This document shows, in pieces, positions 8,158 through 16,613 of a DNA stretch of 64,000 bases. Source of the DNA: Nocardioides humi (GTDB lineage Bacteria; Actinomycetota; Actinomycetes; Propionibacteriales; Nocardioidaceae); assembly GCF_006494775.1 (NCBI RefSeq), contig NZ_CP041146.1, forward strand, positions 4,712,001 through 4,776,000, given 5' to 3'. The translations under genes were made by a program, and so were the position numbers. How positions within the stretch are numbered: the first letter of the stretch is position 1; every line of letters starts with the position of its first letter. The notes below the pieces were generated by a model, which saw only the letters and a list, made by a program, of their open reading frames with translations, ran no database searches and was not told where the DNA came from.

Positions 8158-9196
8158 GCGCCGCCGCCAGCGCCTCGAGCGCGGCCGCCGCCCGGGCCCG
8201 CCCGGCCCCGTCGACCAGGCTCCGGCCGGCCTCGCGCATCCGCGCGCGCAGGCCGGCGTCCTCGAGCAGCGCGTCCAGCGCGGCGACGGCGGGCGTCGGG
8301 TCCTGTCGCAGGTCGTCCAGGAGGCCGAGCCCGGCGGCAAGCCCGGCGCCGGTGACCAGCTCGTAGCCCGCCACCTGGTTGTCCACCACGCACACGACCC
8401 CGGCGGCGCTGCCGATGCAGAAGAGCTCGACCAGCGAGGTCCCCGAGGCGCTGAGGACGACGTCCGCACGGGCGACGAGCGCCATCAGGGACGGCGGCGG
8501 CCCGATCACCTCGACCTGCTGTCCCGCCGCCCAGGCGACCCGGTCGAGGGCGTCCCTCGTCTCGGCCCGCGGCGCGACGAAGGTGGCCCGGCACGGCCGC
8601 CCGGTCCGGGCCAGGGCCTCGGCGACGACCGGGCCGGCGCCGAACGCGTCGGTCCCGCCGAAGTAGGCCACCACCCGCGGCCGGTCATCGGGTGGGTCAT
8701 CGGGCGGGTCATCGGCGTCGCGGGGGTCCGCCGAGCGCCAGGCCAGCACCTCGTCGCGGACCAGTGCGTACTCCGGCCCGGCGAGGACGGGCAGCCCGGG
8801 CGCGTAGTCGGCCGCGGAGACGCCGAGGTTCTGGTCGAGGTAGAGGTCGGCCGCCAGGCCGCGCCGGTCGCGGTCCACGATCGCGAGCACCGGCACGGCG
8901 AGCGCCCGCAGCTCCCGGCTCGTCGACGCCGGCAGGGCGTAGGAGTCGAGGACGACCGCGTCCGGGCCGAGGGCGGCCAGCACGGGCAGGACCGCGGCGG
9001 GCTCGCCGTCGTACGGCCGGACGTCGAACCCGCGCTCGCGCACCTGTCCCGCGGCCCAGGGCACGGCGTCGAAGTCGGCGACGAACGCGCACCGGCTCCC
9101 GCGGGCGGCGAGCTCCTCGGCGAGGGCGACGCAGCGCATGACGTGCCCGGTCCCGCGGGTCGGCCCGAGATCGCAGTAGAAGACGATCAGCGACAT
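8150..9196 (-). CDS. pseG: UDP-sugar hydrolase of the pseudaminate pathway
   Basis: A 348-residue GT-B-like hydrolase that removes UDP from the diacetamido sugar before PseI acts. It begins with FYCDLGPTRGTGHVMRC, the glycine-rich start with the His typical of PseG, and has AYFGGTDAFGAGP at the second domain and SASGTSLVELFCIG near the nucleotide site. The linker around residue 165 contains a short acidic repeat (DADDPPDDPPDD). ATG 9196 is used because the upstream in-frame residues look non-coding. It is divergent from pseB, 52 bp apart. Confidence 0.85.
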   Translation of the reverse strand: MSLIVFYCDLGPTRGTGHVMRCVALAEELAARGSRCAFVADFDAVPWAAGQVRERGFDVRPYDGEPAAVLPVLAALGPDAVVLDSYALPASTSRELRALAVPVLAIVDRDRRGLAADLYLDQNLGVSAADYAPGLPVLAGPEYALVRDEVLAWRSADPRDADDPPDDPPDDRPRVVAYFGGTDAFGAGPVVAEALARTGRPCRATFVAPRAETRDALDRVAWAAGQQVEVIGPPPSLMALVARADVVLSASGTSLVELFCIGSAAGVVCVVDNQVAGYELVTGAGLAAGLGLLDDLRQDPTPAVAALDALLEDAGLRARMREAGRSLVDGAGRARAAAALEALAAAPT

Positions 9197-9248
9197 CGCC
9201 GGGGTGCCGGTAGGGCCGCGAGCTGCACGGGATCTAGCATAGGCGTCC

Positions 9249-10238
9249 ATGTCCGAGCTCCAGAACGCGAACCTCCTGATCACGGGGGGCACGGGCTCCT
9301 TCGGCAAGGCGTTCATCCGGTACGCGCTCGACCACCTCGAGCCGGCCCGCCTGGTGATCTACTCGCGCGACGAGCTCAAGCAGTACGAGGTCCGTCAGCT
9401 CTTCGGCGACGACCCGCGGCTGCGCTGGTTCATCGGCGACATCCGCGACGAGCGGCGCCTGGTCCGCGCCATGCACGGCGTCACCCATGTGGTGCACGCG
9501 GCGGCGCTGAAGCAGGTCGACACCGCGGAGTACAACCCGTTCGAGTTCGTGAAGACCAACGTGCTGGGCAGCCAGAACGTCATCGAGGCCGCGATCGACG
9601 CGGGCGTGAAGAAGGTCGTGGCGCTCTCCACCGACAAGGCGTCGAGCCCGATCAACCTCTACGGCGCCACGAAGCTCACCGCCGACAAGCTCTTCATCTC
9701 GGGCAACCACTACGCCGCCGGCTACGACTCGCGGTTCGCCGTCGTCCGCTACGGCAACGTGATGGGCAGCCGCGGCTCGGTGATCCCGTTCTTCCGCCGT
9801 CTCGCGGCCGAGGGGCGTCCGCTGCCGATCACCGACCTGCGCTGCACCCGCTTCTTCATCACGCTCGAGGCCGCCGTGCGCATGGTCGTCGACACCTTCG
9901 ACCTGATGCACGGCGGCGAGCTGCTCGTGCCCCGCATCCCGTCGATGAAGGTCACCGACCTCGCGCACGCGATCGCCCCGGGCGCGGAGCTCGTCGACGT
10001 CGGCCTGCGGCCGGGGGAGAAGCTCCACGAGGAGATGATCAGCCCGGAGGAGGGCCGCCGGGCCGTGGTCGTCCAGGACGGCAAGTACTTCATCATCCAG
10101 CCGGACCTCGCGACGTGGGGCTACGAGCAGCCCGCGGGCGCGGTGCCGGTGCCGCCGGACTTCGCCTACCGGTCGAACACCAACGACCAGTGGTACACCG
10201 CCGAGGAGCTCGCCGGCCTGCTCGACCTGGAGTCCTGA
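9249..10238 (+). CDS. pseB: UDP-N-acetylglucosamine 4,6-dehydratase (inverting)
   Basis: A 329-residue short-chain dehydrogenase/reductase that performs the first pathway step, 4,6-dehydration with C5 epimerisation of UDP-GlcNAc. It has ITGGTGSFGKAF for NADP binding, HAAALKQVDTAEYNP, the catalytic ALSTDKASSPINLYGATK with the Lys-containing triad typical of PseB/FlaA1, and VRYGNVMGSRGS. The stop codon shares a base with the pseC start (TGATG), so the two are translationally coupled. Confidence 0.93.
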   Translation: MSELQNANLLITGGTGSFGKAFIRYALDHLEPARLVIYSRDELKQYEVRQLFGDDPRLRWFIGDIRDERRLVRAMHGVTHVVHAAALKQVDTAEYNPFEFVKTNVLGSQNVIEAAIDAGVKKVVALSTDKASSPINLYGATKLTADKLFISGNHYAAGYDSRFAVVRYGNVMGSRGSVIPFFRRLAAEGRPLPITDLRCTRFFITLEAAVRMVVDTFDLMHGGELLVPRIPSMKVTDLAHAIAPGAELVDVGLRPGEKLHEEMISPEEGRRAVVVQDGKYFIIQPDLATWGYEQPAGAVPVPPDFAYRSNTNDQWYTAEELAGLLDLES

Positions 10239-11362
10239 TGTTCCCCTACGGACGGCAGTCCATCTCCGAGGAGGACGTCGAGGCCGTCGCCGAGGTGCTG
10301 CGGGGCGACTGGCTGACGACGGGGCCCCTCGTCACCGAGCTCGAGCGGGCGATCGGCGAGCTCGCCGGCGGGCACCGGGCGGTCTCCGCGACGTCCGGGA
10401 CCGCGGCCCTCCACATGGCGTACGCCGCCGCCGGGGCCGGTCCCGGCACCGAGGTGGTCTGCCCGCCGATGACCTTCGTCGCCTCCGCGTCGTCGGCCTC
10501 GATCCTCGGCGCGACCCTCGTCTTCGCCGACGTCGACCGCGAGACCGGGCTGATCGACCCGGGCGCCGTCGAGGCGGCCGTCGGTCCGCGGACCCGGGTG
10601 GTCACCGCCGTCGACTACGCCGGCCAGCCCGCCGACTACGACGCGCTGCAGCCGCTGGCCGACGCCGCCGGGGCGCTCACCCTCGCCGACGCCGCCCACT
10701 CGGTCGGGGGCACCTCCCTCGGCCGTCCGGTCGGGGACCTGGCCGACATCACCACCCTGTCCTTCTTCCCGACCAAGAACATGACGACGGGCGAGGGCGG
10801 GGCCGCGGTCTTCAAGGACGGCGACCTCGCCCAGCGCGCCCACGAGTTCCACTTCATCGGGCTGGTCCGCGACCCTGCGCGGTTCCGGATCACCGACGAG
10901 GGCCCGTGGCACCAGGAGGTCCACGAGCTCGGCCTCAACTACCGGCTGACCGACATCGCCTGCGCGCTGGGCCTCTCCCAGCTGCGGCGGCTCGGCGCGT
11001 TCAAGCGCCGGCGGGCCGAGATCGTCGCGCGGTACGACGCCGCACTGGCCGGGATGGACGGCGTGAGCACGCTCGGCCGCCGCGAGGGCGTCGACCCGAC
11101 CTGGCACCTCTACGTCGCGCGGATCCTCGACGGCCGGCGCCGCGAGGTGTTCGAGGCGATGCGGGCCGCGGGCATCGGCGTCCAGGTCAACTACATCCCG
11201 GTCTACTGGCACCCGGTCTACGCCGATCTCGGCTACCGGCGCGGGCTGTGCCCCAACGCCGAGGCGTTCTACGCGGAGCAGCTGTCGCTACCGCTGTTTC
11301 CCGCGATGACCGACGACGACGTCGACCGCGTGGTGGAGGCGCTCGCGGACGCTCTGGCGTGA
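10238..11362 (+). CDS. pseC: PLP-dependent aminotransferase of the pseudaminate pathway
   Basis: A 374-residue DegT/DnrJ/EryC1-family enzyme that transaminates the 4-keto sugar made by PseB. Landmarks are GDWLTTGPLV near the start, TSGTAALHMAYAA, ADAAHSVGG, and SFFPTKNMTTGEGG containing the PLP-binding Lys. NYRLTDIACALGLSQL and YIPVYWHPVY close the substrate site. Coupled to pseB. Its last 75 bp overlap the convergent gene on the other strand. Confidence 0.92.
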   Translation: MFPYGRQSISEEDVEAVAEVLRGDWLTTGPLVTELERAIGELAGGHRAVSATSGTAALHMAYAAAGAGPGTEVVCPPMTFVASASSASILGATLVFADVDRETGLIDPGAVEAAVGPRTRVVTAVDYAGQPADYDALQPLADAAGALTLADAAHSVGGTSLGRPVGDLADITTLSFFPTKNMTTGEGGAAVFKDGDLAQRAHEFHFIGLVRDPARFRITDEGPWHQEVHELGLNYRLTDIACALGLSQLRRLGAFKRRRAEIVARYDAALAGMDGVSTLGRREGVDPTWHLYVARILDGRRREVFEAMRAAGIGVQVNYIPVYWHPVYADLGYRRGLCPNAEAFYAEQLSLPLFPAMTDDDVDRVVEALADALA

Positions 11363-12661
11363 CGGGGGCGGCGCCGGAGCCGGCGTACCCGGCCCGTCGA
11401 CGAGGCGGGTCATGAGGCCGGCGACCCGCTCCGTGGCCCGTCCGTCCACCCCGCCCGCGTGGTAGCGGTCGAGCGACTCCTCGGCCCGGGCCAGGCGGGC
11501 GGCCCGCAGCGCCGGGTCCTCGAGGAGCTCCTGGATCCGGTCCGCCAGGTCGTCGGGCCCGGCCTCGACGATCCCGGACCCCGCGTCGAAGGCGGGCGGC
11601 CCCGCCCGCAGCGCGACACCGGCGAGGTTGACCCCCGGCGTCCGCGCGAGCATGCCCTCGACCAGGTAGTTGGAGTCGACGGCCACCAGCACGTCGGCGG
11701 CCGCGGCCCACTCCTGGGTGTCCTCGGAGGTGTAGCGGAGCTCCAGCGCGCTGTCGGCCGCGGTGAGCGGCTCGACGGCCTCCCGGCCCTTCTCAGAGTT
11801 GCTCGGCCGGTCCTTGACCACGGCGCTGAGCCGGACGCCCCGCGCGGCGAGCTGCTCGCAGGCGCGCAGGAACGCCCGCAGCGTGTCCTCGTGGGCGTTG
11901 CCGGTGTCCAGGGCGGTCAGCCGCCCCGACGAGGTCGTCCCGAACACGACGAGGGGCAGGTCCGGGTCGAGGCCGTGCTTCTCCCGGAGGGACCGGCGGA
12001 TCGCCTCCTTGTCGCGCCGGAGCTCGGCGTACCCGTCCCAGGCGGGGTTCCCGGTGGCGACGATCCGGTCCGGGGCGATGCCGAGGTCGAGGTAGCCCTC
12101 GGCGCCCCGCTCGCCGTACACCGCCAGCACGTCGGCCATCAGGTGCGCGTGCACGGTGTAGGGATCCACCAGCGCCAGGGAGTGCGCGAGGTGCAGGCTC
12201 GGCAGGCGGCGGGCGCGCGCCCAGGCGAAGGCCACCTTGCTCGCCGGCAGGAGGTCCTCGCTGCCCACCATGAGGCGGAGGTCGTACGTCGCCCGCGCCA
12301 TCACCAGCCCCTGGAGGACAGCCGCGGGGGCGGGAAGGTCCTCGTGGACCCGGCGGCGGACCAGCTCGCGCAGCCGGTCGGCCGCCGCGGGGTCGAGCCC
12401 GCCGGGCAGCCAGTCGCCGGTGTCGAGGTGGGCGTCGAGGTCGGCGACCGCCTCGCCGATCCGGATGTCCTGCCGGCGCCTCAGCGGGACGAGCTGGTCG
12501 AGGACGACGACCTCGGCGCCGCGCCGGTCGGCGATCGTGCGCAGCAGGGGAGTGGCGCCCGCCCCGGGGGTGAGCAGGACGTCGGCCGGACGCTCGGCGA
12601 GGAACCGGTCGAGGGCCGGGAGGTGCTTGTCCCACAGCAGGGACACGACGGCGGTGGCCAT
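11288..12661 (-). CDS. Putative GT-B glycosyltransferase-like protein in the pse locus
   Basis: A 457-residue protein with no family I can name confidently. The N-terminal part (VVSLLWDKHLPALDRFL) and the C-terminal half (VFGTTSSGRLTALDTG, AAADVLVAVDSNYLVEGML, PDDLADRIQELLEDP) have the pattern of a two-domain GT-B transferase that binds a nucleotide near the carboxyl half. No signal peptide or membrane segment is seen. ATG 12661 shares a base with the stop of the next gene (TGATG), so both are coupled. Lying beside six pse genes, it is a candidate pseudaminyltransferase or surface-glycan enzyme by inference. Confidence 0.6.
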   Translation of the reverse strand: MATAVVSLLWDKHLPALDRFLAERPADVLLTPGAGATPLLRTIADRRGAEVVVLDQLVPLRRRQDIRIGEAVADLDAHLDTGDWLPGGLDPAAADRLRELVRRRVHEDLPAPAAVLQGLVMARATYDLRLMVGSEDLLPASKVAFAWARARRLPSLHLAHSLALVDPYTVHAHLMADVLAVYGERGAEGYLDLGIAPDRIVATGNPAWDGYAELRRDKEAIRRSLREKHGLDPDLPLVVFGTTSSGRLTALDTGNAHEDTLRAFLRACEQLAARGVRLSAVVKDRPSNSEKGREAVEPLTAADSALELRYTSEDTQEWAAAADVLVAVDSNYLVEGMLARTPGVNLAGVALRAGPPAFDAGSGIVEAGPDDLADRIQELLEDPALRAARLARAEESLDRYHAGGVDGRATERVAGLMTRLVDGPGTPAPAPPPSRQSVRERLHHAVDVVVGHRGKQR

Positions 12662-13530
12662 CACGGCTCCTCGGGGAAGCGGTGGAAGTGGTGGGTGAGC
12701 AGGTCGCCCACCAGCTGGTAGTCGGCCGCCAGGGTGAGGTCCACCCCGCGGCGCAGGCGTCCCTCGCAGCCCTGCGCCCACCCGCGCATCAGCGCCGTCG
12801 CCTCGGCGTCGGCGGTGCGCGCGGCCCGCCACTCGGCGTACTCCGCCGCGTGGGGCGGGGTGAGGAGGGAGTCCACGGGGACCGCGTGATCCAGCCGCTC
12901 GGCCTGCTCCAGCAGCGCGAAGGCCAGGTAGCGGGCGCGGGGCGAGGCGAGCAGCGGGGCGAGGTCGTCGCCGCCGACCTGCTCCAGCGCCGACGCGAGG
13001 GTCCGCCGGGACCAGGGCCCGTGCGGGCGGCCGGCCGCGGATCCTCGGCCCGCGCGCCGCTCCAGGACGAGCAGCAGGCGGTGCGTCGCTCCCAGCGGCA
13101 GCCCGGCCACGACGGTCCGCTCGAGGAGGTCGACCAGGGCCGCGAGGCGGGGGTCCTCGGGGAGCCAGGACAGGAGCCGGCGCCATGCGTGGGTCCGTTC
13201 GAGCGCCGCGAGGGGGGTGGGCTGGTCCGCCGGACCGCCGAGCAGCAGCCCGTACGGCACCGCGTCGACGACGTCCAGCCGGGCCGCGCCCGCGGCCGCG
13301 CCGAGGGCGTCCGGGCTCGGCGGGCCGGCCCAGGTCGCGAGCACCCGGGCCCCGGCCGGCAGGCGCCGGGTACGACGCCGCAGCGACCGGGCCCAGGACC
13401 CTCCCTGGCCCAGGTCGGTCAGCACGACGGCGCCGTCGGTCCGGTGTCGCTCGACCACGGCGTCCCGCAGCGCCTGCGCCGTGCCGGGCGGCGTCGGGTC
13501 GGGCGCGGATCCCGCGACTACGTCTCCCAC
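12661..13530 (-). CDS. Unknown 289-residue protein coupled to the glycosyltransferase-like gene
   Basis: I do not recognise this protein. It is rich in Ala, Arg and Leu, with no signal peptide. The N-terminal third (AVVLTDLGQGGSWARSL, PAGARVLATWAGPP) could be a Rossmann-like or methyltransferase-like fold, and the rest is mainly helical (WRRLLSWLPEDPRLAALVDLLER, RYLAFALLEQAERL). Its stop overlaps the start of the downstream glycosyltransferase-like gene, and the two are read away from the thrC riboswitch. A role in surface glycan assembly is only suggested by context. Confidence 0.55.
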   Translation of the reverse strand: MGDVVAGSAPDPTPPGTAQALRDAVVERHRTDGAVVLTDLGQGGSWARSLRRRTRRLPAGARVLATWAGPPSPDALGAAAGAARLDVVDAVPYGLLLGGPADQPTPLAALERTHAWRRLLSWLPEDPRLAALVDLLERTVVAGLPLGATHRLLLVLERRAGRGSAAGRPHGPWSRRTLASALEQVGGDDLAPLLASPRARYLAFALLEQAERLDHAVPVDSLLTPPHAAEYAEWRAARTADAEATALMRGWAQGCEGRLRRGVDLTLAADYQLVGDLLTHHFHRFPEEP

Positions 13531-13638
13531 GCGCGGAGACTATCCACGGCCCCCAGTGCGTTCAACATGTGGACGTCCATCTCGGAATCCGGGACCCCGA
13601 TTGAGGGCAATCACCGGATAGCCCCTAGGCTGTGCGTG

Positions 13639-13781
13639 CTCATCCAGAGGGACTGAGGGAACGGCCCTGAGAAGTCCCGGCAACCGCCGCGAACTCCCGT
13701 CGTGCCACCTGCGTGCAGGGGTCGGCGTCGCGGAAACGGTGCCAAATCCGACCCGGGCGAGAGCCGCGCGGGACAGATGAG
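13639..13781 (+). promoter_or_regulatory. SAM-I (S-box) riboswitch upstream of thrC
   Basis: The leader shows the SAM-I consensus in order: outer stem CTCATC (13639-13644) pairing with GATGAG (13776-13781), then GAGGGACTGAGGGAACGGCCC, the GAAGTCCCGGCAACC segment, GGTGCCAAATCCGACCC, and the closing GACAGATGAG. The ribosome-binding site GAAGGAGG follows directly, so ligand binding may mask translation initiation as well as affect transcription. S-adenosylmethionine would repress thrC and the sulfur carrier behind it, which ties this unit to methionine supply. Confidence 0.92.
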
Positions 13782-13793
13782 AAGGAGGAATCC

Positions 13794-15077
13794 ATGAGCG
13801 CCGTTGTGACCGAGTCCGAGACGACGACCACGACCCGGCCGGGGCTGCGCGAGGGCGCGTTCGGCAACGCCACCGCCCTCTCCTGTCGCGAGTGCGGCCA
13901 CCAGGTCGCCCTGGGCCCGTTCTACGCGTGTCCGGAGTGCTTCGGTCCGTTGGAGATCTCCTACGCCTTCCCGGCCGTGACCCGCGAGGAGATCGAGGCC
14001 GGCCCCCGCAACATCTGGCGCTACAAGGCGCTGCTGCCGGTCCCGACCGACATCGAGACCAGCCCCAACACCGAGCCCGGCTTCACCCGCCTGCTCGAGG
14101 CGAGGAACCTCGCCGCCGAGCTCGGCATCGCCAAGCTCTGGGTCAAGGACGACTCGACCAACCCCACGAACTCCTTCAAGGACCGCGTCGTCGCCTGCGC
14201 GCTGAGCGCCGCCCGCGAGCTGGGCGCGACGACCTTCGCCTGCCCCTCGACCGGCAACCTCGCCAACGCCGTGGCCGCGGCCGGCGCCCGCGCCGGGATC
14301 AAGACGGTCGTCTTCATCCCGAGCAACCTGGAGACGCCGAAGCAGGTCAACTCCGCGATCTTCACCGAGAACCTCGTCGCCGTCGACGGCAACTACGACG
14401 ACGTCAACAAGCTCGCCTCCGAGATCGCCGGCGAGGAGGAGGGCTGGGCGTTCGTCAACGTCAACGTGCGGCCCTACTACGCCGAGGGGTCCAAGACCCT
14501 GGGCTACGAGATCGCCGAGCAGCTCGGCTGGCGGCTGCCCGACCAGATCGTGATCCCGGTCGCCTCCGGCTCCCAGCTCACCAAGGTCGACAAGGCCTTC
14601 CAGGAGCTGATCAAGCTCGGCCTGGTCGAGGACAAGCCCTACCGGGTCTTCGGGGCCCAGGCCGAGGGCTGCGGCCCGGTCGCGACCGCCTACAAGGCCG
14701 GCGTCGACGCGATCCGCCCGGTCAAGCCGGACACCATCGCCAAGAGCCTGGCCATCGGCAACCCCGCCGACGGCATCTACGTCCTCGACATCGCCCGTCG
14801 CACCGGCGGCGCCGTCGAGGAGGTCACCGACGAGGAGATCCGCGCCGGCATCGTGCTGCTCGCCCGCACCGAGGGCATCTTCACCGAGACCGCCGGCGGC
14901 ACGACGCTCGCCGTCACCAAGAAGCTGGTCGAGTCCGGCCAGCTCGACCCGAGCCTCGAGACCGTTGTCATCAACACCGGCCACGGCCTGAAGACCCTCG
15001 ACGCGGTCTCCGGCCAGGTCGGCGCCGCGGCCACCATCCCTCCGACCTACAGCGCCTTCAAGGCGACCGGCCTCTGA
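13794..15077 (+). CDS. thrC: Threonine synthase (or related phosphohomoserine-acting PLP enzyme)
   Basis: A 427-residue fold-type II PLP enzyme. The N-terminus carries a rubredoxin-like zinc knuckle (CRECGHQVALGPFYACPEC), seen in the actinobacterial/archaeal ThrC class. PLP Lys lies in NPTNSFKDRVV, and the phosphate loop is near CPSTGNLANAVAAAG. Known family reaction: O-phosphohomoserine to threonine. The SAM riboswitch in front and the coupled sulfur-carrier gene behind suggest a possible sulfhydrylase role in homocysteine formation instead. ATG 13794 is set by GGAGG eight bases upstream. Confidence 0.88.
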   Translation: MSAVVTESETTTTTRPGLREGAFGNATALSCRECGHQVALGPFYACPECFGPLEISYAFPAVTREEIEAGPRNIWRYKALLPVPTDIETSPNTEPGFTRLLEARNLAAELGIAKLWVKDDSTNPTNSFKDRVVACALSAARELGATTFACPSTGNLANAVAAAGARAGIKTVVFIPSNLETPKQVNSAIFTENLVAVDGNYDDVNKLASEIAGEEEGWAFVNVNVRPYYAEGSKTLGYEIAEQLGWRLPDQIVIPVASGSQLTKVDKAFQELIKLGLVEDKPYRVFGAQAEGCGPVATAYKAGVDAIRPVKPDTIAKSLAIGNPADGIYVLDIARRTGGAVEEVTDEEIRAGIVLLARTEGIFTETAGGTTLAVTKKLVESGQLDPSLETVVINTGHGLKTLDAVSGQVGAAATIPPTYSAFKATGL

Positions 15078-15118
15078 GCCCCACCCACCAGCAAGAACCC
15101 CAGGCAGAAGGAACCTCC

Positions 15119-15397
15119 ATGGCAGTCAGCGTCCGGATCCCCACCATCCTCCGCACCTACACCGGCGGCGACTCCGAGGTGAGCGCCACCGGCGCCACCC
15201 TGGCGGAGATCCTCGACGACCTCGACGCCAACTACTCCGGCATCAAGGGCCGGATCCTCGACGAGGACGGCAAGCTGCGCCGCTTCGTCAACGTCTACGT
15301 CAACAACGACGACGTGCGCTTCGAGCAGGAGCTCGCCACGCCCACCCCCGACGGCGCCGAGGTCTCGGTGATCCCCGCGGTCGCCGGCGGCTGCTGA
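15119..15397 (+). CDS. MoaD/ThiS-type sulfur carrier protein, CysO-like
   Basis: A 92-residue ubiquitin-fold protein close in pattern to mycobacterial CysO (SVRIPTILRTYTGG, DLDANYSGIKGRI, KLRRFVNVYVNNDDVRF). Sulfur carriers of this family are thiocarboxylated at a C-terminal Gly-Gly. Here the protein ends AVAGGC, so one Cys follows the diglycine and would have to be removed, for instance by a JAMM/Mec-type peptidase, before activation. It starts 41 bp after thrC with ribosome-binding site AGAAGGAAC and shares the SAM riboswitch. Confidence 0.85.
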   Translation: MAVSVRIPTILRTYTGGDSEVSATGATLAEILDDLDANYSGIKGRILDEDGKLRRFVNVYVNNDDVRFEQELATPTPDGAEVSVIPAVAGGC

Positions 15398-15398
15398 G

Positions 15399-16604
15399 TC
15401 ATCCCCGCCGCTCGCGCAGGTGGGCGGCCTCGGCCTCGTTCCCGCACTGCGCCAGCGCGGTGTCGTAGGCCAGCCGCGCCTCCTCGGGCCGGCCCAGCCG
15501 GGCCAGCAGCTCCGCGCGTACGGCGGGCAGCCGGTGCCCCGGCAGCGCGACGCCGTCGAGCGCGGCCAGCCCGGCCGCCGGCCCGTCCCGCTCGGCGATC
15601 GCGACCGCCCGGTTGAGGCGCACGACCGGCGACTCGCGCAGGGCCAGCAGCTCGTCGTACCGGTCGACGATGCGGTCCCAGCGGGTCTCGCCGGCGGTGA
15701 CGGCGATGGCGTGCTCGGCGGCGATCAGCGCCTGGAGCAGGTACGGCGCCGGGGGCGCGGCGACCAGCGGGCGCAGCAGGTCGAGCGCCTCGAGCGCCTC
15801 GTCGTGGTGCCAGCGGGTGCGGTCCTGGTCGGGCAGCAGCACCAGCCGGCCGTCGACCGCGCGGGCGTCGCGGCGGGCGTGCTGGAGGACCATCAGGGCG
15901 AGCAGGGCGTCCAGCTCGTCGTACCTCTCCGGCAGCACGGAGCGCAGCACCCGCACCAGCCGCACCGCCTCGCCGGCCACGTCGGCGCGGAGCACGTCGG
16001 CGCCCGATCCGGGCGCGTACCCGCTGGTGAACGCCAGGTAGGCCACGTCGGCGACGGCGTCGACCCGGGCGCCCAGCTCCCCCGGAGGAGGTACGACGAA
16101 GGCCGCGCCCGCCAGCCGACGGCGGGCCCGGGTCAGCCGGGCCGCCATGGTCGCGGTCGGCACCAGGAACAGGCGCGCGACGTCCTCCGTCGCGACGCCG
16201 AGCACCAGACGCAGGGTGAGCGCGGCCGACGCCTCGCGGGACAGCGACGGATGGGCGCACAGGAGCACCAGGCGCAGCCGCTCGTCCATCACGGCCTCTC
16301 CTTCCGGCGGCGCGGCCAGCATCCGCTGCGCCTGCTGCTGCAGGGACGCCTCCACCTCCAGCAGCGGCACCTTCCGGGCCGCGACCGCCTCCGTGCGCAG
16401 CGCGTCGGTGATCCGGCGGCGGGCCGTGGTCAGCAGCCAGCCCTGCGGGTTCGCCGGAGCGCCGGTCTCCGGCCAGGTGCGGGCGGCCGCCTCGAACGCG
16501 TCCGCCAGGCCGTCCTCGGCGAGGTCGACCCGGCGGCACCACGCGGCGAGCAGGGCCAGCAGCCGGCCCCACTCGTCGCGCAGGACGCGCTCGAGCCGCT
16601 CCAC
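15399..16604 (-). CDS. ECF sigma factor, ECF42-like with C-terminal extension
   Basis: A 401-residue sigma factor. Region 2 lies in about residues 1-80 (DAFEAAARTWPETGAPANPQGWL is typical of this group) and region 4 in about 110-165 (TLRLVLGVATEDVARLFLVPTATMAARLTRARRRL). The long C-terminal extension (about 190-400) is the TPR-like domain of ECF42 proteins, with YLAFTSGYAPG and PYLLQALIAAEHA. ECF42 genes are usually linked to a YCII/DGPF gene rather than an anti-sigma factor, as here. It converges on the sulfur-carrier gene with a one-base gap. Confidence 0.9.
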   Translation of the reverse strand: MERLERVLRDEWGRLLALLAAWCRRVDLAEDGLADAFEAAARTWPETGAPANPQGWLLTTARRRITDALRTEAVAARKVPLLEVEASLQQQAQRMLAAPPEGEAVMDERLRLVLLCAHPSLSREASAALTLRLVLGVATEDVARLFLVPTATMAARLTRARRRLAGAAFVVPPPGELGARVDAVADVAYLAFTSGYAPGSGADVLRADVAGEAVRLVRVLRSVLPERYDELDALLALMVLQHARRDARAVDGRLVLLPDQDRTRWHHDEALEALDLLRPLVAAPPAPYLLQALIAAEHAIAVTAGETRWDRIVDRYDELLALRESPVVRLNRAVAIAERDGPAAGLAALDGVALPGHRLPAVRAELLARLGRPEEARLAYDTALAQCGNEAEAAHLRERRG

Positions 16605-16613
16605 TGCGGGGGG

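Noticed and set aside
8690..8715. Short GGTCATCGGG-type direct repeats as a possible regulatory repeat
   Set aside because: They lie inside pseG and simply encode an Asp-Asp-Pro-Pro linker repeat.
8033..9240. Open frame on the plus strand continuous with pseC in the same frame
   Set aside because: The early part is antisense to pseG and has no conserved residues. The real pseC start is the ATG overlapping the pseB stop.
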